Source: Pseudorasbora parva
Lineage: Eukaryota; Chordata; Actinopteri; Cypriniformes; Gobionidae
Assembly: GCF_024679245.1 (NCBI RefSeq)
Contig: NC_090187.1
Location: 23,759,995 to 23,823,994, forward strand
Direction: 5' to 3'
Length of the DNA: 64,000 nucleotides
Of this stretch, positions 1 through 12,504 are shown piece by piece; the first letter of the stretch is position 1, and each line of letters starts with the position of its first letter. Position numbers and translations under genes: made by a program. A model generated the notes under the pieces. It did not search any database. It was not told where the DNA came from and saw only the letters and a list, made by a program, of their open reading frames with translations.

Positions 1-2
1 AG

Positions 3-331
3 AAGAAAGCAGTAATATGCTCAGATTCATTGGCAGCATTAAAAGCATTCAATCTGGCCAATCTAGCTGCAGATAAGACCTTATTCTTAAAATAATACTG
101 TGCGCATATAGAATTAACAATCAGGGCACTGGCATTTTATTTATTTGGGTTCAAAACGCATGTTGGAGTAGAAGGAAACAAGATGGAAGATAAGGATGCC
201 AAAAACATTGAATCATTGAATATGAATAATATACAAAAATAAAAATCAGCAAAACAGAAGTGAAATCAATTATTAGGAAAGCTCTAATAAATAAATGCGG
301 AATGTATGAAACCTACTGGATTTTAAATGTA
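3..331 (+). pseudogene. Non-LTR retrotransposon remnant, RNase H domain
   Basis: Reading in frame from base 3, the translation contains SDSLAAL near the start and HVGVEGNKMEDKDAK at about 159-203, the usual pattern of the RNase H domain at the end of I/Nimb-type LINE ORF2. A TAA stop at 93-95 lies between the two motifs and another near 240, so the copy is dead. The reading then continues as a lysine-rich stretch (about 245-330) until the inverted-repeat element at 332 begins. The window starts inside the gene, so the reverse transcriptase is not visible. A matching LINE-like 3' tail lies beyond the inserted element at 3081-3235. Clade assignment to I/Nimb is inference from the RNase H pattern. 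Confidence 0.72.
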
Positions 332-404
332 TGGAGCCCCGCACATGACATGCAGTAAAAAAATAGTAGGCTAAATAGTGCGCACAATTTACTATTCCGT
401 TCCC
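332..404 (+). repeat. Left terminal inverted repeat of the array element
   Basis: This arm pairs with 3016-3080. The part from about 375 onward (GTGCGCACAATTTACTATT) is also the reverse complement of the first tandem units near 553-590, so the arm could form an internal hairpin as well as pair with the far end. Confidence 0.75.
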
Positions 405-557
405 TTGATTTATAAATAGTGCACACGTTTTACTAATTTGTAACCTCGATTTACTAAATTGTGCACACATTTAACTAATTTGTTGCCTCGATTTACTAAA
501 TCATGCTCAAAATTTATAAATAGCCTAGAGGGAACGAATTAGTATAACGTGCGCACA

Positions 558-3015
558 ATTTATAAATCGAAGGAACGGAATAGTAAATCGAAGGAACGGA
601 ATAGTAAATCAAAGGAACGGAATAGTAAATCGAAGGAACGGAATAGTAAATCGAAGGAACGGAATAGTAAATCGAAGGAACGGAATAGTAAATCGAAGGA
701 ACGGAATAGTAAATCGAAGGAACGGAATAGTAAATCAAAGGAACGGAATAATAAATCGAAGGAACGGAATAGTAAATCGAAGGAACGGAATAGTAAATCA
801 AAGGAACGGAATAGTAAATCAAAGGAACGGAATAGTAAATCTTAGGAACGGGAACGGAATAGTAAATCGAAGGAACGGAATAGTAAATCAAAGGAACGGG
901 AACGGAATAGTAAATCGAAGGAACGGAATAGTAAATCAAAGGAACGGAATAGTAAATCGAAGGAACGGAATAGTAAATCGAAGGAACGGAATAGTAAATC
1001 AAAGGAACAGAATAGTAAATCAAAGGAACGGAATAGTAAATCTTAGGAACGGGAACGGAATAGTAAATCGAAGGAACGGAATAGTAAATCATAGGAACGG
1101 GAACGGAATAGTAAATCGAAGGAACGGAATAGTAAATCAAAGGAACGGAATAGTAAATCGAAGGAACGGAATAGTAAATCAAAGGAACGGAATAGTAAAT
1201 CGAAGGAACTGAATAGTAAATCGAAGGAACGGAATAGTAAATCGAAGGAACGGAATAGTAAATCAAAGGAACGGAATAGTAAATCAAAGGAACGGAATAA
1301 TAAATCGAAGGAACGGAATAGTAAATCGAAGGAACGGAATAGTAAATCAAAGGAACGGAATAGTAAATCAAAGGAACGGAATAGTAAATCTTAGGAACGG
1401 GAACGGAATAGTAAATCGAAGGAACGGAATAGTAAATCAAAGGAACGGGAACGGAATAGTAAATCGAAGGAACGGAATAGTAAATCAAAGGAACGGAATA
1501 GTAAATCGAAGGAACGGAATAGTAAATCGAAGGAACGGAATAGTAAATCAAAGGAACGGAATAGTAAATCAAAGGAACGGAATAGTAAATCTTAGGAACG
1601 GGAACGGAATAGTAAATCGAAGGAACGGAATAGTAAATCATAGGAACGGGAACGGAATAGTAAATCGAAGGAACGGAATAGTAAATCAAAGGAACGGAAT
1701 AGTAAATCGAAGGAACGGAATAGTAAATCAAAGGAACGGAATAGTAAATCGAAGGAACTGAATAGTAAATCGAAGGAACGGAATAGTAAATCGAAGGAAC
1801 GGAATAGTAAATCAAAGGAACGGAATAGTAAATCAAAGGAACGGAATAATAAATCGAAGGAACGGAATAGTAAATCGAAGGAACGGAATAGTAAATCAAA
1901 GGAACGGAATAGTAAATCAAAGGAACGGAATAGTAAATCTTAGGAACGGGAACGGAATAGTAAATCGAAGGAACGGAATAGTAAATGAAAGGAACGGGAA
2001 CGGAATAGTAAATCGAAGGAACGGAATAGTAAATCAAAGGAACGGAATAGTAAATCGAAGGAACGGAATAGTAAATCGAAGGAACGGAATAGTAAATCAA
2101 AGGAACGGAATAGTAAATCTTAGGAACGGGAACGGAATAGTAAATCGAAGGAACGGAATAGTAAATCATAGGAACGGGAACGGAATAGTAAATCGAAGGA
2201 ACGGAATAGTAAATCAAAGGAACGGAATAGTAAATCGAAGGAACGGAATAGTAAATCAAAGGAACGGAATAGTAAATCGAAGGAACTGAATAGTAAATCG
2301 AAGGAACGGAATAGTAAATCGAAGGAACGGAATAGTAAATCGAAGGAACTGAATAGTAAATCAAAGGAACGGAATAGTAAATCGAAGGAACTGAATAGTA
2401 AATCGAAGGAACGGAATAGTAAATCGAAGGAACGGAATAGTAAATCGAAGGAACTGAATAGTAAATCAAAGGAACGGAATAGTAAATCGAAGGAACTGAA
2501 TAGTAAATCGAAGGAACGGAATAGTAAATCGAAGGAACGGAATAGTAAATCGAAGGAACTGAATAGTAAATCGAAGGAACGGAATAGTAAATCGAAGGAA
2601 CGGAATAGTAAATCAAAGGAACGGAATAGTAAATCGAAGGAACGGAATAGTAAATCAAAGGAACGGAATAGTAAATCGAAGGAACTGAATAGTAAATCGA
2701 AGGAACGGAATAGTAAATCGAAGGAACGGAATAGTAAATCAAAGGAACGGAATAGTAAATCAAAGGAACGGAATAGTAAATCAAAGGAACGGAATAGTAA
2801 ATCAAAGGAACGGAATAGTAAATCAAAGGAATGGAATAGTAAATCAAAGGAACGGAATAGTAAATCAAAGGAACGGAATAGTAAATCAAAGGAACGGAAT
2901 AGTAAATCGAAGGAACGGAATAGTAAATCGAAGGAACGGAATAATAAATCGAAGGAACGGAATAGTAAATCGAAGGAACGGAATAGTAAATCGAAGGAAT
3001 GGAATAGTAAATCGA
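558..3015. repeat. 21-bp minisatellite with higher-order structure
   Basis: The unit is GGAACGGAATAGTAAATCGA plus one A, 21 bp. Variants differ by G/A at the TCGAA/TCAAA position, by GGAACT for GGAACG, and by a 6-bp extension (GGAACGGGAACGG, 27-bp units). Marker variants recur regularly: the CTTAGG variant begins at 841, 1042, 1390, 1591, 1939 and 2119, giving a 549-bp higher-order period, with the last copy one unit short. From 2282 the GGAACT variant recurs at 2282, 2345, 2387, 2450, 2492 and 2555, a 105-bp (five-unit) period. Unit lengths are all multiples of three, so several frames stay open for hundreds of codons; the minus-strand frame reads as an IYYSVPS repeat and is judged a by-product. 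Confidence 0.95.
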
Positions 3016-3080
3016 AGGAACAAAATAGTAAAAGTGCGCACTATTTACCTTTTTTCTTGCATGTCATGTAAGAGGCTCCG
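3016..3080 (-). repeat. Right terminal inverted repeat of the array element
   Basis: This arm is the inverted counterpart of 332-404. It carries AGTGCGCACTATTTACC, a T-rich tract and TGCATGTCATGT, and ends with GGCTCCG before TA. Confidence 0.72.
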
Positions 3081-3235
3081 TAGAAATGAGAAATACTGGA
3101 AACAAAATGGGGGAAAAAAGTTTTTTTGTTCCTATGCATTGACACTCCTCACTCGAGTTCAGTAGGCGGCGGTAATGCACCATAAGTTGTTTTGCCAACT
3201 GCAAACAACACAAGAAAAAGACCCAAGTTTAGTTT
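3081..3235 (+). pseudogene. Probable LINE 3'-UTR remnant
   Basis: The segment holds GGCGGCGGTAATGCACC followed by GTTGTTTTGCCAACTGC and an A-rich end with AAGAAAAAGACCC. This resembles the 3' tail of fish I/Nimb-type LINEs and is in the right place to continue the RNase H remnant at 3-331. The family match is from memory and was not verified by search. Confidence 0.5.
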
Positions 3236-4985
3236 GAAGATAAAAGCTGTATTAAGCACAAGGTTCTCTGAACATTTGTGATTTATAACACACAATCAAC
3301 ACGTTCATCATAGTCTTGCTGCTATGATACCTGCTGCTCTCTATGTTTTTCTGTCGCCTCCAGTCATGTTCATATGTAAGTTGTGACCTTATTTCGTACA
3401 CTAGTTCAAAACATCTGAAAATGCCCAAACATCTACCCACTCAATGACGAAGAAATCAGAACAAACATGGTTGATAAAAAATTGGACAAAAGATACGGAT
3501 TAAAATGGCAGATGTAAATGTGAATGTGTCCTTCATCTACTTGTGATCCGATCGCCCGAAACACATCTTAATACCAGGTGTAAACAGGGCCTCAAGTCTA
3601 TGGTACCTCTGGTTGCTTAGAGACATAATATCACACTTCTAGTCAACAAGCCGCATGCTTTGCGATATCAATCATGTCTGTTTCACAAATGAATATAATA
3701 TTTAGTGTTAGAGGTTTAAAATCCCAATGAGTGCAATAGCGGTGCTTGCTCAGGCAAAGCAATTTCCGACAACTATAAGTATCTGAAATAGCCTTTTTCT
3801 AGGTTGCTGTTGAGAATTTTATTAGGCTATATTTATTTCATGAGGATAAACAGTGATTTCTATTCAATGTCTCTGCATCTATATAGGGAGCGTCCTTCCC
3901 ATGCAAACAAGATTTACTCACGTCTACATATGTAGCTTTGAGATCCACTGGGATCTACTGCGGAGGAACACATCACTACTGCAGGGTTTGACGTATGGAG
4001 TGTGTGTTCCACATGTCAGGACTCAAGGGTGTACTCCTTCACTGTAATAGGCTCCAAGACTATCCTGGACTATGTCATGTGTACCTTACATTGCGGCCAG
4101 TGTCTCCCAGCAGAATATATTATTAGAGATATCCATCACAGACTCAAACAGTTCTACCTCGCATCCTACATAAACGGGCGAAACTCATAAAGAAATGTTT
4201 AGGTCAAAAAGGAAATTATATTTAGTTTGAAAGACAAATGCCCATACAAAAAATATTGAAATAGTCTATGTCTGTTACATGTACCACATACAATTTCTGC
4301 TTCAAAAGGAAATTAATCAACACAGGAAAAAATATAGATATGACCATTGTTGCTATATCAGTAGACTATTGTCTCTCAAAAGAAAGAATCGACTATACAA
4401 TAATTATAAAATTATTTTGTAATTCCACTGGGCTATGGTTCTATGGCACTCGAAAACCATTTGCATTATAGACAAATATGTTGTTTGTTGTCCACAAACT
4501 AAAAACTTGACCAGCCCTCAAATGTCATTATGCTGACGACTGCTTCTCAAAACTCGCAGTTCAATGCGGGATTCGCAAAACGCTTGCTCTTGAAAGATAG
4601 GTCAGTACCCAGTTTATTTGGACCAGCTTGCTCCTCAGAATCACAACGTGGAAGTATGAATAATTGTTGATGTTTATACTTTCTACTGGATGTTCAAAAT
4701 ACGTCGTTTTTTGTTTGATATTGTGTACGTTTACAGCTAACTCACGTTATTACTCTTACTGAAATAGTTCTGCTAAGCAGCTGTTGGCCACTATTACCTA
4801 AAACTGTGTCTGTTAATGCAGATTATCTGTCGTTTTTTGAGTAAAGATAAAGAATGCAGGAAGATCTGTTTACAAAAGTTTACATCATCACTCAAGTTTA
4901 GTGCTGGCTGATGTATGTACTGTTATTGATACAGTTCCTGCATGTGCAACCAATAAATTAGAAATATATCAGTTTGTTGATGGAT
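3236..4985. other. Unassigned AT-rich sequence
   Basis: Only short, uncoupled open frames (60-80 codons) without recognisable domains occur here. No tandem repeat or inverted-repeat boundary was recognised. Confidence 0.5.
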
Positions 4986-4994
4986 ATACACTTG

Positions 4995-5160
4995 TTAAAG
5001 CTCGTATGTATAATACGCCATAAAGTGCGTATCATATGCACACGAAAAACCACGTACCATACGCACGCCAAAACTCATTTTGGCGTATACATTCCACGAG
5101 ATTGCAAACTTGTACTATTTATACACATTTTCGTGAGATCCGGCTGTATAAAACATATAT
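4995..5160. repeat. Interspersed repeat with TTTTGGCGTAT motif, copy 1
   Basis: The segment contains GTATGTATAATACGCCATAA, ACTCATTTTGGCGTATACAT, TCCACGAGATTGCA and TTTTCGTGAGATCCGGCTGT in that order. The same blocks in the opposite order of completeness are found at 43130-43465, so this is a dispersed repeat, probably a non-autonomous DNA element. Confidence 0.7.
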
Positions 5161-5800
5161 CATGGAAACTCTCTGAAGACTTTTGGCATGATAATGGATA
5201 TGACACTGATCAGTACCTCTGAATAGATCTGCTACATTGCTTCTGCACTGTAAAACAAATATTTTTAAAATAAGTTACCTGGTTGCCTTAAATTTTTGAA
5301 ATTAAATTGAAATTAAATTGAAAATAATTGAAATTAAAAATGGACAACCTTTATTCTAATATTAATATTAAGGATTTAAGCTTATTGGGTAATTTTGTGT
5401 TTTATTTGTGATGATGCAGTGTAACATGCCAAATTGTCCATGTTCATGATTTATCAAATTTTTTTATGTGGTTCAAATACAATAATATTTTGAGTTTATA
5501 TTTATTAAATTAATTTAATTTTGAAAAAAAAAAATCAATAAACTAAACATTTAGGGCAAGCAGGTTACTAACGTTTTTAAGTTAAACCAACAAAAAAAAT
5601 GTACAGTGTGATATCGCTGCTGTTGATTATTACTGCTGGTGCAGGGCAAGTACAGGAACTTGCTACTGCCAATATATTCACACTGTAAGAATTCAAAATA
5701 ATCAAAGATATTTGATATTTGACTTTGAACAAAGATATTTGTTTTACTGTGCTCCACCCCCCTCTCTCTTATCAGTGGGGCTGTTTGGGATTCCTAAAGA
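5161..5800. other. Unassigned AT-rich sequence
   Basis: A-rich and T-rich runs dominate, with short repeats of AAATTGAAATT at 5297-5340. No gene or element was recognised. Confidence 0.5.
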
Positions 5801-5804
5801 CAAA

Positions 5805-6240
5805 AGCCCCTTTCATACTGCACGTCGGACCCGCAATATTCCCGGAACATTGCCGGGTCGCCTTCTGTGTGAAAGCAACCACGTCCCGGCATTGATTACC
5901 GAATTGAACCCGGGTCAGGGACCTAGTAACATTGCGGGATTCGACCCGGGACGAGCACTGTGTGAACAAAAGCCAAAACTAATGCCGCAACATGTATGTA
6001 GTTATTGTGCGACTCCTAGAGCTTGTTTTTTCAATAATACAACCCTGCAGTGCCAGAAGAGCTAGTTGGTGTTTTAAACGCAGAGAGTGTTTGTATACAA
6101 AAGAAACTAAAATTAAACAAGCAGAAATGTGTGCAAACTGGACACAAGTCGAGACCACGGAAATCCTTACTATCCGCGCTGAAGCTGAGATTGCTCGCCA
6201 TTATACGTCACATCAGGATGTCACGTGTCAACTCGTATAA
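5805..6240. repeat. GC-richer dispersed repeat, probably a DNA-transposon fragment
   Basis: The stretch is sharply GC-richer than its surroundings and has repeated CCGGGT and GACCCGGGAC motifs. Its first part starts TTTCATACTGCACGTCGGAC, and an inverted relative, AGCACTGTGTGAACAAAAGC, occurs near 5955-5974. Open frames on both strands across it have no recognisable domain. The repeat nature is inferred from the inverted CG-rich motifs. Confidence 0.45.
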
Positions 6241-6310
6241 AATATAAAATGACCTGTAGCAGGTCTATACAGGTGGAGCTGGGGAAGGTGAAGGGTTTTA
6301 GGAGAACTCT

Positions 6311-6312
<2 letters not shown>

Positions 6313-6387
<75 letters not shown>
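6313..6387. repeat. (TA)n microsatellite
   Basis: An uninterrupted alternation of T and A of about 75 bp. Confidence 0.98.
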
Positions 6388-6394
<7 letters not shown>

Positions 6395-6419
6395 TGTGTT
6401 TGTTTATTTTTTGTTTTTT

Positions 6420-7040
6420 TTAAAGGGATAGTTCACAGGCCCCTCCATAGACAGCAATTTAATTACCACTTTCAAAGTCCAGAAAGGTAGTAAAGACATT
6501 GTTAAAGTAGTCCATGTGACTCTAGTGGTTTAACCTTAATTTAATAAAGTTACTTTATTCAACAAAATAATGACTTTATTCAACAATTTAGTTCTGGCTT
6601 GTACCAGTCTCCTATATTGTTACATTGTTAATACAGTGCAGCTCCTGTGCATGTGTCATGGTGCTCCTGTGAACAGCATCGGCTGCCGTAGATCTTGAGA
6701 ATGATGCACTATTACATAAACTGCATAGGAGACTGGCACAGGCTAGACTGAAATTTTTGAATAAAGTCATTATTTTTGATTGTTTTTACACACAAAAAAT
6801 ATTCTTGTCGCATGATTAAATGAAGGTTGAACCATTGGAGTCACATGGACTTTTTTAACGATGTCTTTACTACCTTTCTGGACTTTGAGAGTGGTAATTA
6901 AAAGCTGTCTAGGGGTCAGAGAGCTCTCAGATTTCATCAAAAAAATATCTTAATTTGTGTTCTGAAGATGAAAGAAGGTCTTATTAGGATTTGAATCAAC
7001 ATAAGGGTGAGTAATTAATGACAGAATTTTTATTTTTGCG
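6420..7040. mobile_element. Palindromic MITE starting with TTAAAGGGATAGTTCAC
   Basis: The left arm (about 6430-6545) contains ATTACCACTTTCAAAGTCCA, AAAGGTAGTAAAGACATTGT and GTCCATGTGACTC. The reverse complements follow at about 6820-6900 as GAGTCACATGGAC, GATGTCTTTACTACCTTTCT and GACTTTGAGAGTGGTAAT. The left end is at a TTAA (6420-6423). The right end, with GGGTGAGTAATTAATGACAG (about 7004-7023), lacks the last part of the terminal repeat. No transposase is present. Confidence 0.75.
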
Positions 7041-8260
7041 TTTGCTAACACAATTTTATTTTCAAGTAATGAAAAAGGTTGTTTATTGGGAGGGGAAATA
7101 ATACATTTCTTGACCGTTTCATGAGATTCAGTCAATTGCAAACAGTAGAATGAAAGACAGTGAAGAAGTCAAACTTTCAAACAATGGAAAGCAAAAGCTT
7201 ATGTTTGTGTGACTAATAGATGCCTCTGGATCTCTTCATTAGTCCCCTCTACTGTTTTCCACGCTATCCTTCTTTCCTTTAATGTGTCAAGTTTATTATT
7301 TGTATCTATTGTTTGCTGCCAGTGTAATTCATCTTTCTGTCATTGGATGTCATTGGCTTCCAAATACACCAAATTTTGTGCTGTGTCACTCAGTAAATTG
7401 GGCTAAATGGCTAATCTCTCCCATCTATTCTCTCATGATCCTTCTCTTTTTCTCCTCCTTTTCCTTCCTCTGTGCACCTGGTCGTTTCGCGGTAGTTGCT
7501 GTGGCTTTATCCCGCACCTCTCATTTATCACTGCAGCTCTCCTGCCTCTTTTCTCTCCTTCAAATGGGGAGCTCATCCTCTCCGCACACATTTATCTTCC
7601 CTTTTTACAGTGTTCTTCCTTTAACACAATCCATCAGCTCTCAGGTCGTCTTTTTACGTAACATTCACGACCCCCGTTCCATGACGAAGGGCCGCATGCA
7701 CGTCATTAAGCATCTGTGAGTGTGTACGTGTGGTGTTTTTTTCACAATCTCCCATGGAGCGGCGATACGTTTACTGCTTAGCTATTATGTGCACCTGCAG
7801 CTGGGGACAAAAAAAAACACTTTAGTGACTCGAAATCTGTGCTTTCCCCTCTGATTTAATTTATTTCCATGGACAATTAAAGCTAATCCCAGATTAAACA
7901 TAAAATAAAATTCTTTAAGGAAAATTTAAGAGAACAAAAATGAAATTAGAGCAAAAAAAAGAGAGCAAAAGAGAGTCAAAGGTTCAGAGTATGTTCAGGT
8001 TAAGCTGTCACTTTTCTATTCATGCTTTTCCATTTTCAATTGACTTTATACACAGTCAATATGCAGAATAAAGGCAACTATAAATGATTACATATATATA
8101 TATAGGCAGGAGAGACAAGTATGCAAATAGATATAAGAAATTAACAGTGTTTAAGGAAAATTTTAAAAAGCACTTTAAAAAAAGGAACAATGCAACAAAA
8201 TCTTTATAGTTATCTTATCTATCTGTGTGTTCCTTTCACATTGCAACTCTCAATGTTTTC
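7041..8260. other. Unassigned sequence
   Basis: No domain-bearing reading frame was found. The open frames at 7209-7719 overlap in several frames, are pyrimidine-rich, and match nothing recognised. A short TA run lies at 8093-8104. Confidence 0.45.
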
Positions 8261-8429
8261 AGAGATCTGTACCTGTGATGGGTTACTATCCCATGATGCA
8301 TTGCATCCAATCCCCCTGGACCATGGTGCAGCACTGACACCTGCAGGAGAGGTACTATGTCAAATATGAACCTCATCCCCCCTCCCATCCTCTATGTCTC
8401 TCTCCCAAAAGGACAAGTGCACAGTGTGA

Positions 8430-8870
8430 TCCAGGGCACAGTGGGTCGCCTTTCTTCCTAATTAATATGCACAGCAAGGATGAGGTGGCAGAATCCAATC
8501 AACACTGAAAGAGAGCAAAGAGAAAGAGAGGCCGCGAATGCACACGTGCACACAAATACACACAATCACTTACATGCACGAGCGAAAGTGATTTCCTCGG
8601 GAAGATATCTCTCCGCAAGCCAACCATTAACTGTGCATATGCATATTATTTAAATGTGATTGACGGCATGATTTCATCTTACTACACACTGCATCACTGC
8701 TCTTCCCACTAGAGGCATGGTATGTTGCCATGGTTACCTCTGTGAGTGACATATCTCATAGCCCCTCCCTGGTGAGTTGACACTCCATAGGGGTCTTCAA
8801 GACCTCTTGTCAATCCATCTGCCTGCATCGGGTGCAATGAGTCATTTCTCAAGATATAGATGAAGCATGC
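8430..8870. other. Candidate conserved non-coding block
   Basis: Unlike the flanking DNA this block shows no repeat signature and has balanced composition with dense transcription-factor-like motifs: CTAATTAATATGCA (8459), GTGCATATGCATATTATTT (about 8633-8651), GTGATTGACGG (about 8657-8667) and an RFX-type palindrome at 8724-8737. It has no coding potential. Conservation can only be tested by alignment to other fish. Confidence 0.35.
8724..8737. promoter_or_regulatory. RFX X-box-like palindrome
   Basis: GTTGCCATGGTTAC differs from the symmetrical RFX consensus GTTRCCATGGYAAC at one position. RFX proteins bind such sites in enhancers and promoters. Whether this one is used is unknown. Confidence 0.45.
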
Positions 8871-9012
8871 TGTTTTTCCAAAGTTTAAGTACTTTCTCTG
8901 TATAATGTTTGGAAAAGAAATATGGTAAAAATTTAGCCAGCTGTTGTGGAATCATAATAATATTCATAAATTGTGATTTGTATTTCATTTCATTTAATTA
9001 TATAAAAAAAAA

Positions 9013-10729
<1,717 letters not shown>

Positions 10730-10972
10730 GTAAATGGACTGCATTTATATAGCGCTTTTAACAGACCCTATGGCCATCCAAAACGCTTTACGCTCACCCA
10801 TTCATACACCGATGGTGGTGTCAGCTATGTAAGGCGCCATCCAGCTCATCGGGAGCAGCTGGGGTTGGGTGTCTTGCTCACAGACACTTTGACATTTGGT
10901 CAGGTGGAACCGGGGATTGAACCACCAACTTTTGTAGACAACCTACATGAACCACTGAGCCACTGCCGCCAT
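10730..10972 (-). mobile_element. tRNA-derived SINE
   Basis: On the minus strand the element begins near 10971 with an RNA polymerase III A-box-like TGGCTCAGTGG (10952-10962) and a B-box GGTTCAATCCC (10913-10923), spaced as in a tRNA head. A body with CTCCCGATGAGCTGGATGGC follows, and it ends at a LINE-like tail whose plus-strand form is CATTTATATAGCGCTTTT (10742-10759). The same tail type ends the 5S-derived SINE at 50472-51034. The head no longer folds as a functional tRNA. Confidence 0.75.
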
Positions 10973-11564
10973 CCCTTGAATGAAGATCCAAGGGATGAGA
11001 TGTATGTTGTACAAGTGTGTGGATGCGTTTGGAAAATGTCAAAAAAGTTTTACCAACAGAGATTTTAGTCCAAAATAGCTTGAAAACATGTAAATTATAT
11101 ATGTATATTAGCTGGCATCTTTGCTAACCCACGTTCTGTTCAATATATTCAATGTAACATCTTGAATGATTGAAGCCACAATGCTGTATGTGCAAATATA
11201 CAAATATTAAAAAAAAACTAGTATAAGTATTTTGAAAATTGACATGTTCCTCTGACCTAAACAAAATCCAGTATTTTCTCTTTTAGCATAGTATCTGGTA
11301 TAGTAATGGTATCTAGTATAGTGACGCTGCTTATGTTTGAGTTGAGGCATAGCAGGGATGCGGAGAAGAAACTTGTTAGGTTACGTCCATGTGAGACCTA
11401 CAATGAGGAACCTCAGTTTTTTTTTTTTTTTTACATGTACGCAAGGATACACACACAGTCGAAAGCACAACCTTGCAAAGTATACTTATTTTTGCTCGTA
11501 CGCATACACAGGCATTGTAGGCATCTGCAGTTTTAACCAAATATCACCACGAGTTACAAAAATT
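10973..11564. other. Unassigned sequence
   Basis: No gene or element boundary was recognised; a T-run lies at 11417-11432. Confidence 0.4.
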
Positions 11565-12504
11565 GGTAACACTTTAAATAATGGTCCGTTATTAATAGAT
11601 AACTATGCAGGAAGTAATGCAGGACTAATGAGTAGCACTACATTAACACTTAATCTACTACTGTTAACTAATATAGAAACAAGCTGAACTAATCAGTAAG
11701 ATTTAGGATTAAGATAGTTCCTTTTTATGTAATTAATAATTACTGAATGAGACTGGCATCACTTATAGGTAACAAGGAAAATTTATAAAGAATTACTAAT
11801 TAATTAGTAATCGCAACATTAACATCCTAGTGTGATCCTAGTGTCTGAGATTTGAGAAATTGTCTTTTTTACTCCCAGTGTGGTCATAAAATTCATCACT
11901 AAATACTAAAGTGTTACCTAGTCATTATGCAGGAACTTTTAGTGATCTGGACCATTATTTTAAAGTGGAAAACATTGGTAGATCACTATTAGTTCTTAAA
12001 AATTGTCCTTTGTTACTCTGAATAAAGTCATAAAATGCATCACTAATTACTCAAGTACCCAATAACTCTTCAAGGACTACTGGTGATCGGGACCATTATG
12101 TTAAAGTGAAAACCCATATTTTCCCCTTTAAAATAATGGTCCAGATGACTAGTAGTTCCTGCATAATGACTAAGTATACTTAAGTAATTAGTGATGCATT
12201 TTATGACTTTATTCAGAGTAAAGAATATGATTAATTACATCTCAGACACACAATGATGTGATAATTGGTCAGTTAGTTTATAGTTATTAATGAGGCTTAC
12301 TACTCTCAGTCAGTAATTATTGATTACTTACTAATTAAGTAAGAAGGAACTATCTCCTAAATTTGATGTTACTTACTTATTAGTTCGGCTTGTTTCTGTA
12401 TTAGTTAATAGTAGTAGCTGAAGTGTAGTGCTACTCTTTAGTGTTGCATTACTTCCTGCATAGTAATCTATTAATAACGGATCATTATTCTCTAAAGTGT
12501 TACC
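11565..12504. mobile_element. Large palindromic MITE (about 940 bp)
   Basis: The left end GGTAACACTTTAAATAATGG pairs with the right end, whose reverse complement is GGGTAACACTTTAGAGAATA. The arms continue inward for hundreds of bases: AGGAAGTAATGCAGGACTAA (left) against TTGCATTACTTCCTGCATAG (right), and AAACAAGCTGAACTAATCAG against TTAGTTCGGCTTGTTTCTGT. The centre also has inverted blocks (GGACCATTATTTTAAAGTG at 11949 against TTTAAAATAATGGTCC at about 12127). It encodes nothing. The outermost member of the 30.6-38.5 kb nest has similar architecture. Confidence 0.8.

Larger units (their letters stand above)
332..3080. mobile_element. TIR element with tandem-array interior (non-autonomous DNA transposon)
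   Basis: Bases 332-404 and the reverse complement of about 3016-3080 match closely: both read GGAGCC, then ACATGACATGCA, a poly-A stretch, TAAATAGTGCGCAC and TTTACTATT. TA dinucleotides sit just outside both ends (330-331 and 3081-3082), compatible with a TA target duplication. Between the arms lies a short set of diverged, partly inverted copies (405-560) and then about 2.45 kb of 21-bp tandem repeat. No transposase is encoded, so mobility would depend on enzymes from elsewhere. The element splits the remnant of a non-LTR retrotransposon. Superfamily is not determined. Confidence 0.75.

Noticed and set aside
514..2889. 791-aa minus-strand frame of IYYSVP repeats and the 98-aa plus-strand frame at 549-845 as genes
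   Set aside because: Both follow from a 21-bp tandem unit without stops; there is no start context, unique domain or flanking gene structure.
558..3015. CRISPR array
   Set aside because: Units are directly adjacent without unique spacers, and the genome is eukaryotic; it is a minisatellite.
7209..7719. Overlapping plus-strand frames of 65-145 codons as a gene
   Set aside because: Three frames are open at once over a pyrimidine-rich stretch, with no domain and no splice structure.
10913..10962. Functional tRNA gene
   Set aside because: A- and B-boxes are present but the sequence does not form the acceptor and anticodon stems of a tRNA; it continues into a SINE body.
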